DNA from: Noviluteimonas lactosilytica
GTDB taxonomy: Bacteria > Pseudomonadota > Gammaproteobacteria > Xanthomonadales > Xanthomonadaceae
Assembly (NCBI RefSeq): GCF_020866925.1
Contig: NZ_JAJGAK010000001.1
Span: 974,189-1,038,188, forward strand
DNA length: 64,000 nucleotides
Direction: 5' to 3'
Shown here: positions 33,514-41,703 of the stretch, one piece after another
How positions within the stretch are numbered: position 1 is the first letter of the stretch
How the letters are laid out: each line of letters opens with the position of its first letter
The notes under the pieces: model-generated
What the model was told of the DNA's origin: nothing
Database searches by the model: none
The model's input: the letters and a program-made list of their open reading frames with translations, nothing else
Translations under genes and position numbers: made by a program

Positions 33514-34991
33514 CGGATCACTGCCTCGATGCGCATGGCCATGTCGTCGTGGAACGGATTCCAGCTCAGCCGGTTGAGGCTGTCCTGCGAGACCGCGAGC
33601 GTGTTGCGTTCGCCGCGCACCGCGACGGTGCCGAGTTGCAGGTGCGCGCGTCCCGTGGGGACGTTGCCGTACAGCGGATCGTCGGCGGGAAACGGCAGGG
33701 CGACGTGCGACAGGGAATACACGTCGGCAGGGTAACGCAGCGTCGTTGCCTCGACTTGCACGTGCGTGCTGCCCGCGGGGCGCGTGCGTGCCACGACGCT
33801 GGCGTCGTCCGGCGACGCCGTTCCGATCACCGTCACCGTGTACCGGCGTGCCGGACCTTGCAGCGCCGCTTGCGACCACTGCGTCGCGTTCGTGCGCAGG
33901 ATGGGGGCGAGCACGCGATTGCGGTTCACGTCGAACAACACGAGTTCGCTGCCGTTGGCGGGCAACGCATCGAACAAGCGCGTCGCCACCGCGGGCGCGT
34001 TGACCGTGTCGTCGACCACCGACTGGAACGCCAGGATCGGCGGCACGCGATCCATCCGTCCCTGCGCGGCGACGTCGGCGATCGCCGCGCTCACGTCGCT
34101 CGTCACCAGGTAGGACTCGCGCGCCGCGCGCACGGGGAACGAGTTGTACTTGAAGGCATTGAACTCGGGCAGCACGTCGAGCCAAGCCGACCGCGCGAAT
34201 CGCGGGAAGAACGACGGCAACCCTGCGAGCCCCGCATAACGCGCGAACGCATTCACTTCGATCATCGGCGACACCAGCACGACGCGCTCGACATCGTTGC
34301 GCTCGCCGCGCGCGATCCGGCGCATGACGTGCAGCACCGCGAGCGCGCCGCCATTGGAGTAGCCGACGAGATGCACCGGCACGCGCCCCTGTGCGCGACG
34401 CGCGGCTTCGCGCATCGCCATCTCCGTCGCCGCTTCCCATTCCTTCCGGCCTTCGCGCGTCAGCCCCGCAGGCACCGTGCCGTGCCCCGGCATGCGCGGC
34501 ACGATCGCGACGTAGCCGTGCCGACGGTACACGTCGGCGAGACTGCGCATGCTGTACGGCGCGTCGGTCAGCCCGTGCAGCATCACCGCGACGCCGCGCA
34601 CCTCGCCCGCGGGTTCGAGCACGAACGAGCGATTCCAGTCGCGCCCGAAGGCCATCGGCGACGCAAGGCTGCCATCGACGTAACGATTCAATGGCGTGCG
34701 ATCGCCCGCTTCCATCTTGTCCTGCAAGTCGCGATGCACTTCATCGAACATGCGCTGTTCCGCCGCGACGTACTCCGCCCAACTCGCCTGCGCGATGTCG
34801 TGCGCGTCCATCTCCACCGGCGCGACCTTGTGCCACGCGCGCAACGACGGCCCCTGCGTCGACTGCCACGCACGCAACGCCAGCAGCACGACCAGCAACA
34901 GCAGGATCAGCGCCGCGAACTTGCGCACGACCAGGACGACGCCGCCGAGCGTGCGTCGAAGGAGCGAACGGCCGGGTGTCGGGTTCCCCAT
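33510..34991 (-). CDS. membrane-anchored alpha/beta hydrolase
   Basis: A 493-residue hydrolase with an N-terminal membrane anchor (VVRKFAALILLLLVVLLALRAW, about residues 15-38) and the rest periplasmic or cytosolic by topology. The fold starts at GVAVMLHGLTDAPYSM (oxyanion HG). The nucleophile elbow is GYSNGG near residue 180, the acid is likely in FQSVVDDTVN and the base His in YSLSHVALPF. The lid and C-terminal third are longer than in simple esterases. ATG 34991 (MGNPTPGRSLLRR) has no strong ribosome-binding site. The frame stays open to 35063 through a 14-base tandem repeat, so a longer N-terminus is possible. It is coupled to the glycosyltransferase by ATGA overlap; together they suggest modification of a surface glycolipid or lipid-linked sugar. 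Confidence 0.83.
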   Translation of the reverse strand: MGNPTPGRSLLRRTLGGVVLVVRKFAALILLLLVVLLALRAWQSTQGPSLRAWHKVAPVEMDAHDIAQASWAEYVAAEQRMFDEVHRDLQDKMEAGDRTPLNRYVDGSLASPMAFGRDWNRSFVLEPAGEVRGVAVMLHGLTDAPYSMRSLADVYRRHGYVAIVPRMPGHGTVPAGLTREGRKEWEAATEMAMREAARRAQGRVPVHLVGYSNGGALAVLHVMRRIARGERNDVERVVLVSPMIEVNAFARYAGLAGLPSFFPRFARSAWLDVLPEFNAFKYNSFPVRAARESYLVTSDVSAAIADVAAQGRMDRVPPILAFQSVVDDTVNAPAVATRLFDALPANGSELVLFDVNRNRVLAPILRTNATQWSQAALQGPARRYTVTVIGTASPDDASVVARTRPAGSTHVQVEATTLRYPADVYSLSHVALPFPADDPLYGNVPTGRAHLQLGTVAVRGERNTLAVSQDSLNRLSWNPFHDDMAMRIEAVIR

Positions 34992-35031
34992 GCGCCGCAA
35001 GTCTAAGCGCCCGCGCCCCCGGGCGCCTGGA

Positions 35032-35073
35032 ACACGGCGACTGAAACACGGCGACTGAAACACGGCGACTGAA
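35032..35073. repeat. three perfect tandem copies of a 14-mer
   Basis: ACACGGCGACTGAA is repeated exactly at 35032-35045, 35046-35059 and 35060-35073, with a 3-base start of a fourth. It lies upstream of the membrane hydrolase ATG on the minus strand and about 120 bases before the M28 peptidase on the plus strand. Confidence 0.9.
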
Positions 35074-35196
35074 ACAAGAGGCCCGTGTAAACGGTGGCCC
35101 GCATCCCGTTACACCATGACTGATGGCCCACCGGCCGGCCCCATCCCGGGTGGCACACTCGGGGTTTGCCGTGATCCAACCTGCCAGGGGAAATCC

Positions 35197-36807
35197 ATGA
35201 AGCGAGTGCTGTTGGCGGCCGCTGCCGCCACGTTGGTGTTTGGCCTGCACGCCGAAGGCCTGCACGTTGAAGAGCGCGTCGACCTGTCGATGACCAGTCG
35301 AATCCGCCAGGAGGCCTTCAACCACTCGCAGGTGATGGCGCTGCTCGGTCATCTCACCGAACAGATCGGCCCGCGCCTCACCAACTCGCCCGCGATGTCG
35401 CAGGCGAACGACTGGACGCGCTCGAAGTTCAACGAGTGGGGCCTGGCCAACGTGCGCGACGAAGCGATGACCGACGCATTCGGTCGCGGCTGGGAATTCC
35501 GTTCGGCCAGCGTGGAGTTGCTCAGCCCGCGCGCCTACCCGCTGCGCGCGTTGCCGAAGGCGTGGACGCCCGGCACGAACGGCCCGGTCGAAGGCGAGGC
35601 GATCGCCGCGAAGATCGAATCGAAGGCCGACTTCGAGAAGTTCAAGGGCAAGCTGCGCGGCAAGATCGTCTTCCTCAGCGAAGCGCGCCCGTACAAGCCG
35701 GGCGAGAAGCCCGACTGGCATCGCGAGACCGACGAAACGCTCGGCGAAATGAAGGCGCTCGCCGTGCCGGTCGACCAGACCGCCGAAGCCCGCGAGGAAG
35801 CGCGCGAACGCCGCCGCAAGCGTTACGAATTCACGCCGCAGCTCAACCAGTTCCTCATCGACGAAGGCGCGATCGCGTCGGTCAGCGCCAGCGGTTGGGA
35901 CAACGGCATCGTCCTGTTGTCCGGTGGCGGTTCGCGCAAGGCGGGTGAATCCGTCGGCGTGCCGTCGCTCGCGATGTCCGCCGAGCACTACAACGCCGTC
36001 ATGCGCACGCTCGCGCGCAAGGAACCTGTGCGCCTGCGCGTGAACGTCGATGCGCGCTTCACCAGCGAGACCGACCAGCCGGCCTACAACACGCTCGCCG
36101 AAATCCCCGGCACCGGCCCGCACAAGAACGAAGTCGTGATGATCGGCGCGCACATGGATTCCTGGCACGCCGGCACCGGCGCCGCCGACAACGGCGCGGG
36201 CGTGGCGGTGATGATGGAGGCCATGCGCATCCTCAAGGCCGCGGGCGCGAAGCCCGATCGCACGATCCGCGTCGCGTTGTGGACCGGCGAGGAACAGGGC
36301 CTTCTGGGCTCGGCCGACTACGTGTCGCGCCACTTCGGCAAGTTCGCCGAGACCACCGATCCGGAAGAACTCAAGCTCCCCGAGTTCCTGCGCACCAAGC
36401 GCGGTGCGCTCCAGCCGGGCCGCGACTACGAGAAGCTCGCCGCGTACTTCAACCTCGACAACGGCGGCGGCAAAATCCGCGGCATCTACGCGCAGGAGAA
36501 CATGGCCGCCGCGCCGATCTTCGAAACCTGGCTGAAGCCGTTCAACGACGTCGGCGCGACCATCGTCACCCAGCGCAACACCGGCAGCACCGACCACATC
36601 TCGTTCGACCGCATCGGCCTGCCCGGCTTCCAGTTCGTGCAGGACGACCTCGACTACTTCACCAACGTCCACCACAGCGACCTGGACGTGTACGACCACA
36701 TCGTCGCCGAGGACCTGAAGCAGGCGTCCGCGGTCGTGGCGTCGTTCGCGTACAACGCGGCGATGCGCAGCGAGAAGCTGCCGCGCAAGGCGGTCATCGC
36801 GGACTGA
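35197..36807 (+). CDS. exported M28-family metallopeptidase (aminopeptidase-like)
   Basis: A 536-residue exported peptidase. A short signal (MKRVLLAAAAATLVFGLHAEG) leads to a PA-like inserted region (about 120-270). The di-zinc M28 core follows: AHMDSWHAGTGAADNGAG supplies His319 and Asp321 with bridging Asp330. GEEQGLLGS supplies catalytic Glu365 and ligand Glu366. The last ligand is in FTNVHHSDLDVYDHI. The length and layout fit bacterial secreted M28 aminopeptidases or carboxypeptidase Q-like enzymes. The ATG follows CAGGGGAAATCC, identical to the 12 bases at the Ig-repeat adhesin start. It probably digests peptides in the periplasm or outside. Signal cleavage near the GLHA/EGLHV boundary is uncertain. 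Confidence 0.92.
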   Translation: MKRVLLAAAAATLVFGLHAEGLHVEERVDLSMTSRIRQEAFNHSQVMALLGHLTEQIGPRLTNSPAMSQANDWTRSKFNEWGLANVRDEAMTDAFGRGWEFRSASVELLSPRAYPLRALPKAWTPGTNGPVEGEAIAAKIESKADFEKFKGKLRGKIVFLSEARPYKPGEKPDWHRETDETLGEMKALAVPVDQTAEAREEARERRRKRYEFTPQLNQFLIDEGAIASVSASGWDNGIVLLSGGGSRKAGESVGVPSLAMSAEHYNAVMRTLARKEPVRLRVNVDARFTSETDQPAYNTLAEIPGTGPHKNEVVMIGAHMDSWHAGTGAADNGAGVAVMMEAMRILKAAGAKPDRTIRVALWTGEEQGLLGSADYVSRHFGKFAETTDPEELKLPEFLRTKRGALQPGRDYEKLAAYFNLDNGGGKIRGIYAQENMAAAPIFETWLKPFNDVGATIVTQRNTGSTDHISFDRIGLPGFQFVQDDLDYFTNVHHSDLDVYDHIVAEDLKQASAVVASFAYNAAMRSEKLPRKAVIAD

Positions 36808-36831
36808 CGCGACTTTGCTGCACGTCGTCGG

Positions 36832-37020
36832 TCATTTCGGCCTGCGCCCACGGCGCAGGCCGAACCACATGTGGGAGTTGGCTTCGGCCGACGCGATGAC
36901 GCCGCGTGCTTCCTGCATGTCCGCGGGTAACGGCGCTAGCGTGACGAAATAGCTCCAGTAGCCGAAGGCCGCGAGTACGGCCCCGAGTACGACGTGCCAA
37001 GGCTTCGCCGTGCTGGTCAT
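36832..37020 (-). CDS. small single-span membrane protein
   Basis: A 62-residue protein with one hydrophobic helix (WHVVLGAVLAAFGYWSYFVT, about residues 8-27), a short Pro-rich turn and a charged C-terminus (MWFGLRRGRRPK). It is probably an inner-membrane protein with a basic cytoplasmic tail. ATG 37020 has no clear ribosome-binding site; the frame continues 17 codons upstream without domain content. It lies 16 bases after the decarboxylase stop on the same strand, so it may be co-transcribed. No family recognised. Confidence 0.6.
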   Translation of the reverse strand: MTSTAKPWHVVLGAVLAAFGYWSYFVTLAPLPADMQEARGVIASAEANSHMWFGLRRGRRPK

Positions 37021-37036
37021 CGAGCGTGTCGTGCGT

Positions 37037-39013
37037 TCATGCCGGCACGCTAGCACCCCGCTGCAGCTCACGCACGCGCTGTTCCAGGAACTCGAAGTAG
37101 CGATCGATGTAGCTGATGCCGTTCTCCCGGTCGATCAGCCACGGGTTCATCAGCGTGTGACGCAGGATCGCGAGGCGATCGGCGTCGCCGTCGAACGTCG
37201 CGGGGTCCAGGCCCAGCTCCGTCGCGATGCGGTGCAGTTCGGCGATGCCGAGCGCATCGGGCCGCAACGTGGTCATCGAGCCGAAGAACTCCTTCACCTG
37301 CAGCGGTCGTTGCGGATCGCAGCGGAGTTCTTCGTGCAGCAGGCGCACGAACGCATTCGCGCGCGCGACATCCGTGTTGCCGACCGGATTGAGCGCCAGG
37401 CACACGATGTTGCTGTCCGGCGCGAACGGCACCTGCGCATGCACGACGTCGGCGACCGCTGCGGCAAAACGTTGCGCGCGCGCATGGAACGCTTCGGCCG
37501 CCGACACCGTCTGTCGCGGCAACATGCCGAAGTGCGCGTGGTCCAGCGGCAACACGCGGTGCGTGACGTAGACGGCGGCTGCGGCAGCGCCCGACTTCGA
37601 GCCTTCCGGGATGTATTGGCCGAGGCGACGGTAGCGCGCCATGTAGCGCGTCGATGCCGGGCCGTCGAACACGTAGTCGGCCTCCTCCGCCAACAGCGCC
37701 ATCGCGCGGTGGTCGCGGCAAACGAACGCCCCCGACCCGTAGGGCAGGTAGCCGAGCTTGTGCGGATCGACGGTGACCGAATCGGTGTCGGCGAGTGCGG
37801 CGAATGCGGCATGGACGTCGGGCAGCGGAAAGCGCGCGAAGTCCGTGGCCACGTCGTCGCGCGCGCGCAGGCTGCCGTCTTCGTTGCGGAACAGCGTGGC
37901 GAGATATCCGCCCCATGCGCCGTCGACGTGCACGCTGAAGCCGAGCCCGCGCGATTGCATCGCGTCGCGCGCGGCGACCACGCGATCGATCGGATCGACG
38001 GTGCCGTACTCGGTCGTGCCCAGCACGCCGACCGCCATCAGCACCGGCTCGTGCCGACGCAGGCAACGTTCGAGCGTCTCCTGCAAGGCGTCGGCATCCA
38101 GGCGCATGCCGCGCTCGGGCAACAGTTCGAGTTGCGCACGCCCGAGGCCCAGCAACTTGACGCCCTTGCTCCACGAGTAATGCGCGGTGGTCGGCGCGAG
38201 CACGCGCGGCGGTTTCAGCGTCGGGTGCCGCTCGAAGAATCCGGCGATGCCCAGCGTCTCGATGCGTGCGGCTTCCACCGCGGCTTGCCACATGCGTCGC
38301 TGCGCAGGCGGCTGTGCGTCGCGCCATTGCCGCCAGCGTTCCGACAACGCGATGCCCGCAGCGGGGCCGGTGTTGAAGGCGAGCCAATCGTCGTCGGGAA
38401 CGTCGATGTCCGGGACGCCCACCGCACGCAGCGCCACCGGGAAGGCCTTCAGTGCGAGCGCGAGCCGCAACGCCTGGTAGTTCGCGACGGTGCCGCCCGA
38501 AGTGAGATGTCCGAAGGCGCAGTCTTCGCGCTCGGGGTCGTCGGGATAGCCGATCATGCGCGCGAGTTGCAGGCCCGCACGCACTTCCAACTCGACGGTG
38601 ACGGGCGCGGCGTCTTCGCTGACGTTGTTCGGGTTGTACGGCAGCGTCAGCAATTGCGCGGCGAGTCCCGGCAACAGCAGGTCCGACGCCATGTGGCCGA
38701 TGTATCGCGGACTGTGGAACGGCACCGACTTCTTCAGCGCGGCCGACAGCGCGTGCAGTTCGCGCCGCATGCGCGCCTCGAACGCCTGGTACGCCGGTTG
38801 TTGCGCGGCGCGCGTCGGGATCGCGGGCGGATCTTCCGGATGGAAGTTGCGCCGCCAGTAGACATGGTCGCGCAGGAACTCGACGACGAGTTTCTCCAGC
38901 AGCGCGTCGTTCTCGCCATAGGGACCGAGGAAACAGGCATCGAGGACGGCGGCGTCCTCGCGGGCGCCCAGGGGCTGCGGAAAGTCGGCGAGGCGCATCG
39001 GGTTGGCTGGCAT
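37037..39013 (-). CDS. PLP-dependent group II decarboxylase-like enzyme
   Basis: A 658-residue fold-type I pyridoxal-phosphate enzyme of the glutamate/aromatic/tyrosine decarboxylase superfamily. Early motifs are FHSPRYIGHMASDLLLPG and LPYNPNNVSEDAAPVT. The cofactor-phosphate region is HLTSGGTVANYQALRLAL. AHYSWSKG and the aspartate in SVHVDGAWGGYLAT stack on and pair with the ring. The Schiff-base lysine is in VTVDPHKLGYLPYGSG. The protein is longer than glutamate decarboxylase (about 460) because of N- and C-terminal extensions, and resembles large bacterial tyrosine-decarboxylase-like proteins of unknown substrate. ATG 39013 (MPANPMRLADFP) has no strong ribosome-binding site; ATG 38998 is an alternative. 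It is followed by the 62-residue membrane protein. Confidence 0.87.
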   Translation of the reverse strand: MPANPMRLADFPQPLGAREDAAVLDACFLGPYGENDALLEKLVVEFLRDHVYWRRNFHPEDPPAIPTRAAQQPAYQAFEARMRRELHALSAALKKSVPFHSPRYIGHMASDLLLPGLAAQLLTLPYNPNNVSEDAAPVTVELEVRAGLQLARMIGYPDDPEREDCAFGHLTSGGTVANYQALRLALALKAFPVALRAVGVPDIDVPDDDWLAFNTGPAAGIALSERWRQWRDAQPPAQRRMWQAAVEAARIETLGIAGFFERHPTLKPPRVLAPTTAHYSWSKGVKLLGLGRAQLELLPERGMRLDADALQETLERCLRRHEPVLMAVGVLGTTEYGTVDPIDRVVAARDAMQSRGLGFSVHVDGAWGGYLATLFRNEDGSLRARDDVATDFARFPLPDVHAAFAALADTDSVTVDPHKLGYLPYGSGAFVCRDHRAMALLAEEADYVFDGPASTRYMARYRRLGQYIPEGSKSGAAAAAVYVTHRVLPLDHAHFGMLPRQTVSAAEAFHARAQRFAAAVADVVHAQVPFAPDSNIVCLALNPVGNTDVARANAFVRLLHEELRCDPQRPLQVKEFFGSMTTLRPDALGIAELHRIATELGLDPATFDGDADRLAILRHTLMNPWLIDRENGISYIDRYFEFLEQRVRELQRGASVPA

Positions 39014-39084
39014 GGAAGGACAGAGACCAGCGTAGCCAGCACGCGCGCCCGCCCCCTTGATGCAGATCAAGTCGCCGGATGCGA

Positions 39085-40950
39085 CTACGGGAATCGCATG
39101 GCCGCGTCGACGGCACGGAAACGCGGCAGGTCCCGCAGGTTGTCCCAGCGGCTGTCGACGCGCAGGAACGTCATGCGGACGTCGCTTTCGCGCAGGCCTT
39201 CTTCGAGCAGATCGAGCGCGCCGTCGGTGTCGCCGAGCGCGTTGCGCACGGCGGCGATCGAAGTCGGCGGCAGGTAACCGTCCTTCGCGCGTTGCTCCAT
39301 GCGCGCAAGCAACGCTTCGGCATCCGCGCGACGATCGGCGCGCGCGTACACCATGCCCAGCACCGCGAGCACCTGGCTGCATTGATCGCAAGCCTCAGCG
39401 GCGGTTTCGAGATCGCGGATGCCGCCTTCGACGTCGCCGCCGTAGGCCTTCTCCGCGCCGCCGAGCATCCGCGCCAACCAGAAGTCCGGTTCGACATCCT
39501 GCACGCGGGCGCCCGCGCGTTCGGCTTCTTCCTCGAAGCCCGCCTCCCACAACATCCCGGCGCCGAGCAGGTTGAACAGCGGCGACAACGGCTCGAGCTC
39601 GACGGCCCGCCGCGCATGTTCACCCGCTTCGGCCTTGCGCCCGATGTTCGACAGCAGGTGCGCGTAGGCAAGGTGCGCTTCGGCGAGACTCGGGTTCAAT
39701 GCGATCGCGCGCTTGAGCGAGGCTTCCGAACCGGTCCAGTCGCGGTCGTACCAGAAGCGCACGAAGCCCTGCGATGCGTAGGCTTCGGCAAGATTCGGAT
39801 CGAGCGCGAGCGCGCGATCGATGGCCGCCTTCGCGAGCGGGAAATGCACGCGCGGGTCCGCATCGGCCGTCATCACCAGCGTGCGATGCGCGAACGCCAT
39901 GCCGGCATAGGCGCGCGCGCACGTCGGGTCGAGTTCGATCGCGCGGCGAAACGAGGCGAGCGCCTTGCGCATCGCTTCGCCCGAGGGGCGTTCGAACTGG
40001 TGCCGGCCCGCGAGATAGGCGCGGTACGCCCCGGCATCGTCGCCATCGCACGGCTTCGCAGCACCGGCGCGTGCGCGCGCATTCAGCGCGAGCGCGCCGA
40101 CCATCGCATCGGCGAGGCGGTCCTGGAGGGTGAACACGCGATCGGCGCGTTCGTCGAACGTGCCGGACCACAACGCGTTGCCATCGGCCGTGTCAAGCAG
40201 GCGCGCGCTCACCCGAACGCGGTTGTCGGCCTGTTGCACGGTGCCGTCGATGACGTAACGCGCACCGAGTCGCGTGGCCGCATCGATGGGGTCGCGGCCC
40301 GGTTCCAGTGCGCGTTCGCTGGAGGCGAGCGAGCGCACGCGCAAAGATGTCGAATCGCCGATGCGGGTGATGAGCGTGTCCGCCAGGCCGAGTTCGAGCA
40401 GCGGATCGCGTTGCGCGCTCGAGAGCGTGCGGAACGGCAGGACCGCGAGCGCGGCATCGGGTGGGGCCTGCGTCGCCGGGCGGTTGGTCCAGCGCCAGGC
40501 CACGAGCACGCCGATCAGCGCGAGGAGCACGCAGGTGATCGCGACGACCGGCGCGCGCTTCGACCGGCCCGCACCGGCGGGAGCAGCGCCGCCACCCGGC
40601 GTCGCGGGCACCGCCTCTTCCCCTTCCACCACATCGGCGACGAACCGGTAACCGCGACCGGGCACCGTCACGATGAAGCGATGGTCGCCGGGTTGCGTAT
40701 CCAGCGCGCGCCGCAGCGCGGCGATCGCTTGGGTGATCGTGTTCTCCTCGACCACGCGGCCGCTCCACACGGCCGCCGCCAGTTCGTCGCGCGTGACGAT
40801 GCGATCGCGCTGCTCGACCAGGAACACCAGCACGTCGAAGGCCTTGGCAGGAAGCGGCAAGGGCGGCCCATCGACTTCGCGCACTTCACGCGCGCGCGTG
40901 TCGACGCGAAACCTGTCGAAGCTGTAGTGCCGGGGGCTCGCGTCGGGCAT
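39085..40950 (-). CDS. membrane-anchored winged-helix regulator with TPR sensor domain (CadC-like)
   Basis: A 621-residue transcriptional regulator. Residues 1-105 are an OmpR/CadC-type winged helix (YSFDRFRVDTRAREV, LPAKAFDVLVFLVEQ, VENTITQAIAALRRAL, FIVTVPGRGYRFVADV). A Gly/Ala/Pro linker leads to one membrane helix (VVAITCVLLALIGVLVAW). A beta-rich FlgO/TolB-like segment follows (AVLPFRTLS to DGTVQQADNRVRVSARLLD), then about seven TPR units (AIELDPTCARAYAGMA, ALALDPNLAEAYASQG, AIALNPSLAEAHLAYA). ATG 40950 has AAGGTGAAG upstream; a GTG nine bases further out is the alternative. It is divergent from the secreted protein at 41063, which it may control. Such proteins bind DNA while anchored in the inner membrane. 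Confidence 0.9.
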   Translation of the reverse strand: MPDASPRHYSFDRFRVDTRAREVREVDGPPLPLPAKAFDVLVFLVEQRDRIVTRDELAAAVWSGRVVEENTITQAIAALRRALDTQPGDHRFIVTVPGRGYRFVADVVEGEEAVPATPGGGAAPAGAGRSKRAPVVAITCVLLALIGVLVAWRWTNRPATQAPPDAALAVLPFRTLSSAQRDPLLELGLADTLITRIGDSTSLRVRSLASSERALEPGRDPIDAATRLGARYVIDGTVQQADNRVRVSARLLDTADGNALWSGTFDERADRVFTLQDRLADAMVGALALNARARAGAAKPCDGDDAGAYRAYLAGRHQFERPSGEAMRKALASFRRAIELDPTCARAYAGMAFAHRTLVMTADADPRVHFPLAKAAIDRALALDPNLAEAYASQGFVRFWYDRDWTGSEASLKRAIALNPSLAEAHLAYAHLLSNIGRKAEAGEHARRAVELEPLSPLFNLLGAGMLWEAGFEEEAERAGARVQDVEPDFWLARMLGGAEKAYGGDVEGGIRDLETAAEACDQCSQVLAVLGMVYARADRRADAEALLARMEQRAKDGYLPPTSIAAVRNALGDTDGALDLLEEGLRESDVRMTFLRVDSRWDNLRDLPRFRAVDAAMRFP

Positions 40951-41062
40951 GCGCTTCACCTTTTTTCAGAAAGCTTCACCGGATTTCGATGGCGTGGGAG
41001 GCCACCGCACGGCGAGGGTCGCGCTCCCCGGGGGCGTCGACCCCCATTCGCGGAGCTCCGCC

Positions 41063-41581
41063 ATGAACGCCATGAAGCGCCTGTTCCTTGTGCCGATGCT
41101 GCTGTGCACCACGTTCCCCGCACTCGCCGTCGACCCGGTGAAGACCGGCGCGCTGCCCGTCGCGGCCAACAACATCGTGGGCACCTGGGCGACCGATGGG
41201 GCCGTCGGCCCGTGCGGCAGCGGCGTCACCCCGATCCCGATCCGCGGCTACCTGCAGTTCCAGGCCGGCGGCACGGTGCTCGAACTGCCGCGCTTCCCGC
41301 CCGACGGCGTGCCCAATGCCTTCGGCGTGGCCGGCAACAACCAGCGCTCGTACGGCGTGGGCACGTGGTCCTACAACCCGCTCACGCATCAGTACACGAT
41401 GAAGTTCCACTTCGACTGGTTCGTCGACAACGTCTACCACGGCTACAACATCGTCGAACGCACGTTGCTGCTGAGCAACGACCGCAAGGCGATCGCCGGC
41501 CCCGCGCGCGCGACGCGCTACGCCGCGAACGGCACGGTGCTTTCCGTGGTGTGCGGCAGCGCCGTTTCCACGCGCCTGTAA
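41063..41581 (+). CDS. secreted beta-rich hypothetical protein
   Basis: A 172-residue exported protein. The Sec signal is MKRLFLVPMLLCTTFPALA, with cleavage before VDPVKTG. The mature part is beta-rich and starts IVGTWATDGAVGPCGSG, resembling the first strand of lipocalin-like or calycin domains. It continues with GYLQFQAGGTVLEL, YGVGTWSYNPLTHQYTMKF and ATRYAANGTVLSVVCGS. Two cysteines near the ends of the mature protein could form a disulfide. It could bind a small hydrophobic ligand, but that is inferred only from the strand pattern. ATG 41063 has CGGAG upstream. It is divergent from the winged-helix/TPR regulator, about 110 bases between starts. Confidence 0.78.
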   Translation: MNAMKRLFLVPMLLCTTFPALAVDPVKTGALPVAANNIVGTWATDGAVGPCGSGVTPIPIRGYLQFQAGGTVLELPRFPPDGVPNAFGVAGNNQRSYGVGTWSYNPLTHQYTMKFHFDWFVDNVYHGYNIVERTLLLSNDRKAIAGPARATRYAANGTVLSVVCGSAVSTRL

Positions 41582-41703
41582 CCGAAGGCGCGCCGCAGTG
41601 CGATGGCGGCGGCGCGACGGCACGGCCTGCGGTCGACGACGCACGCGTCGGACGCAGCCGTCGCCATCGCGACGTCGCCGCATTCGATGGCCGGCGTCGC
41701 CGT

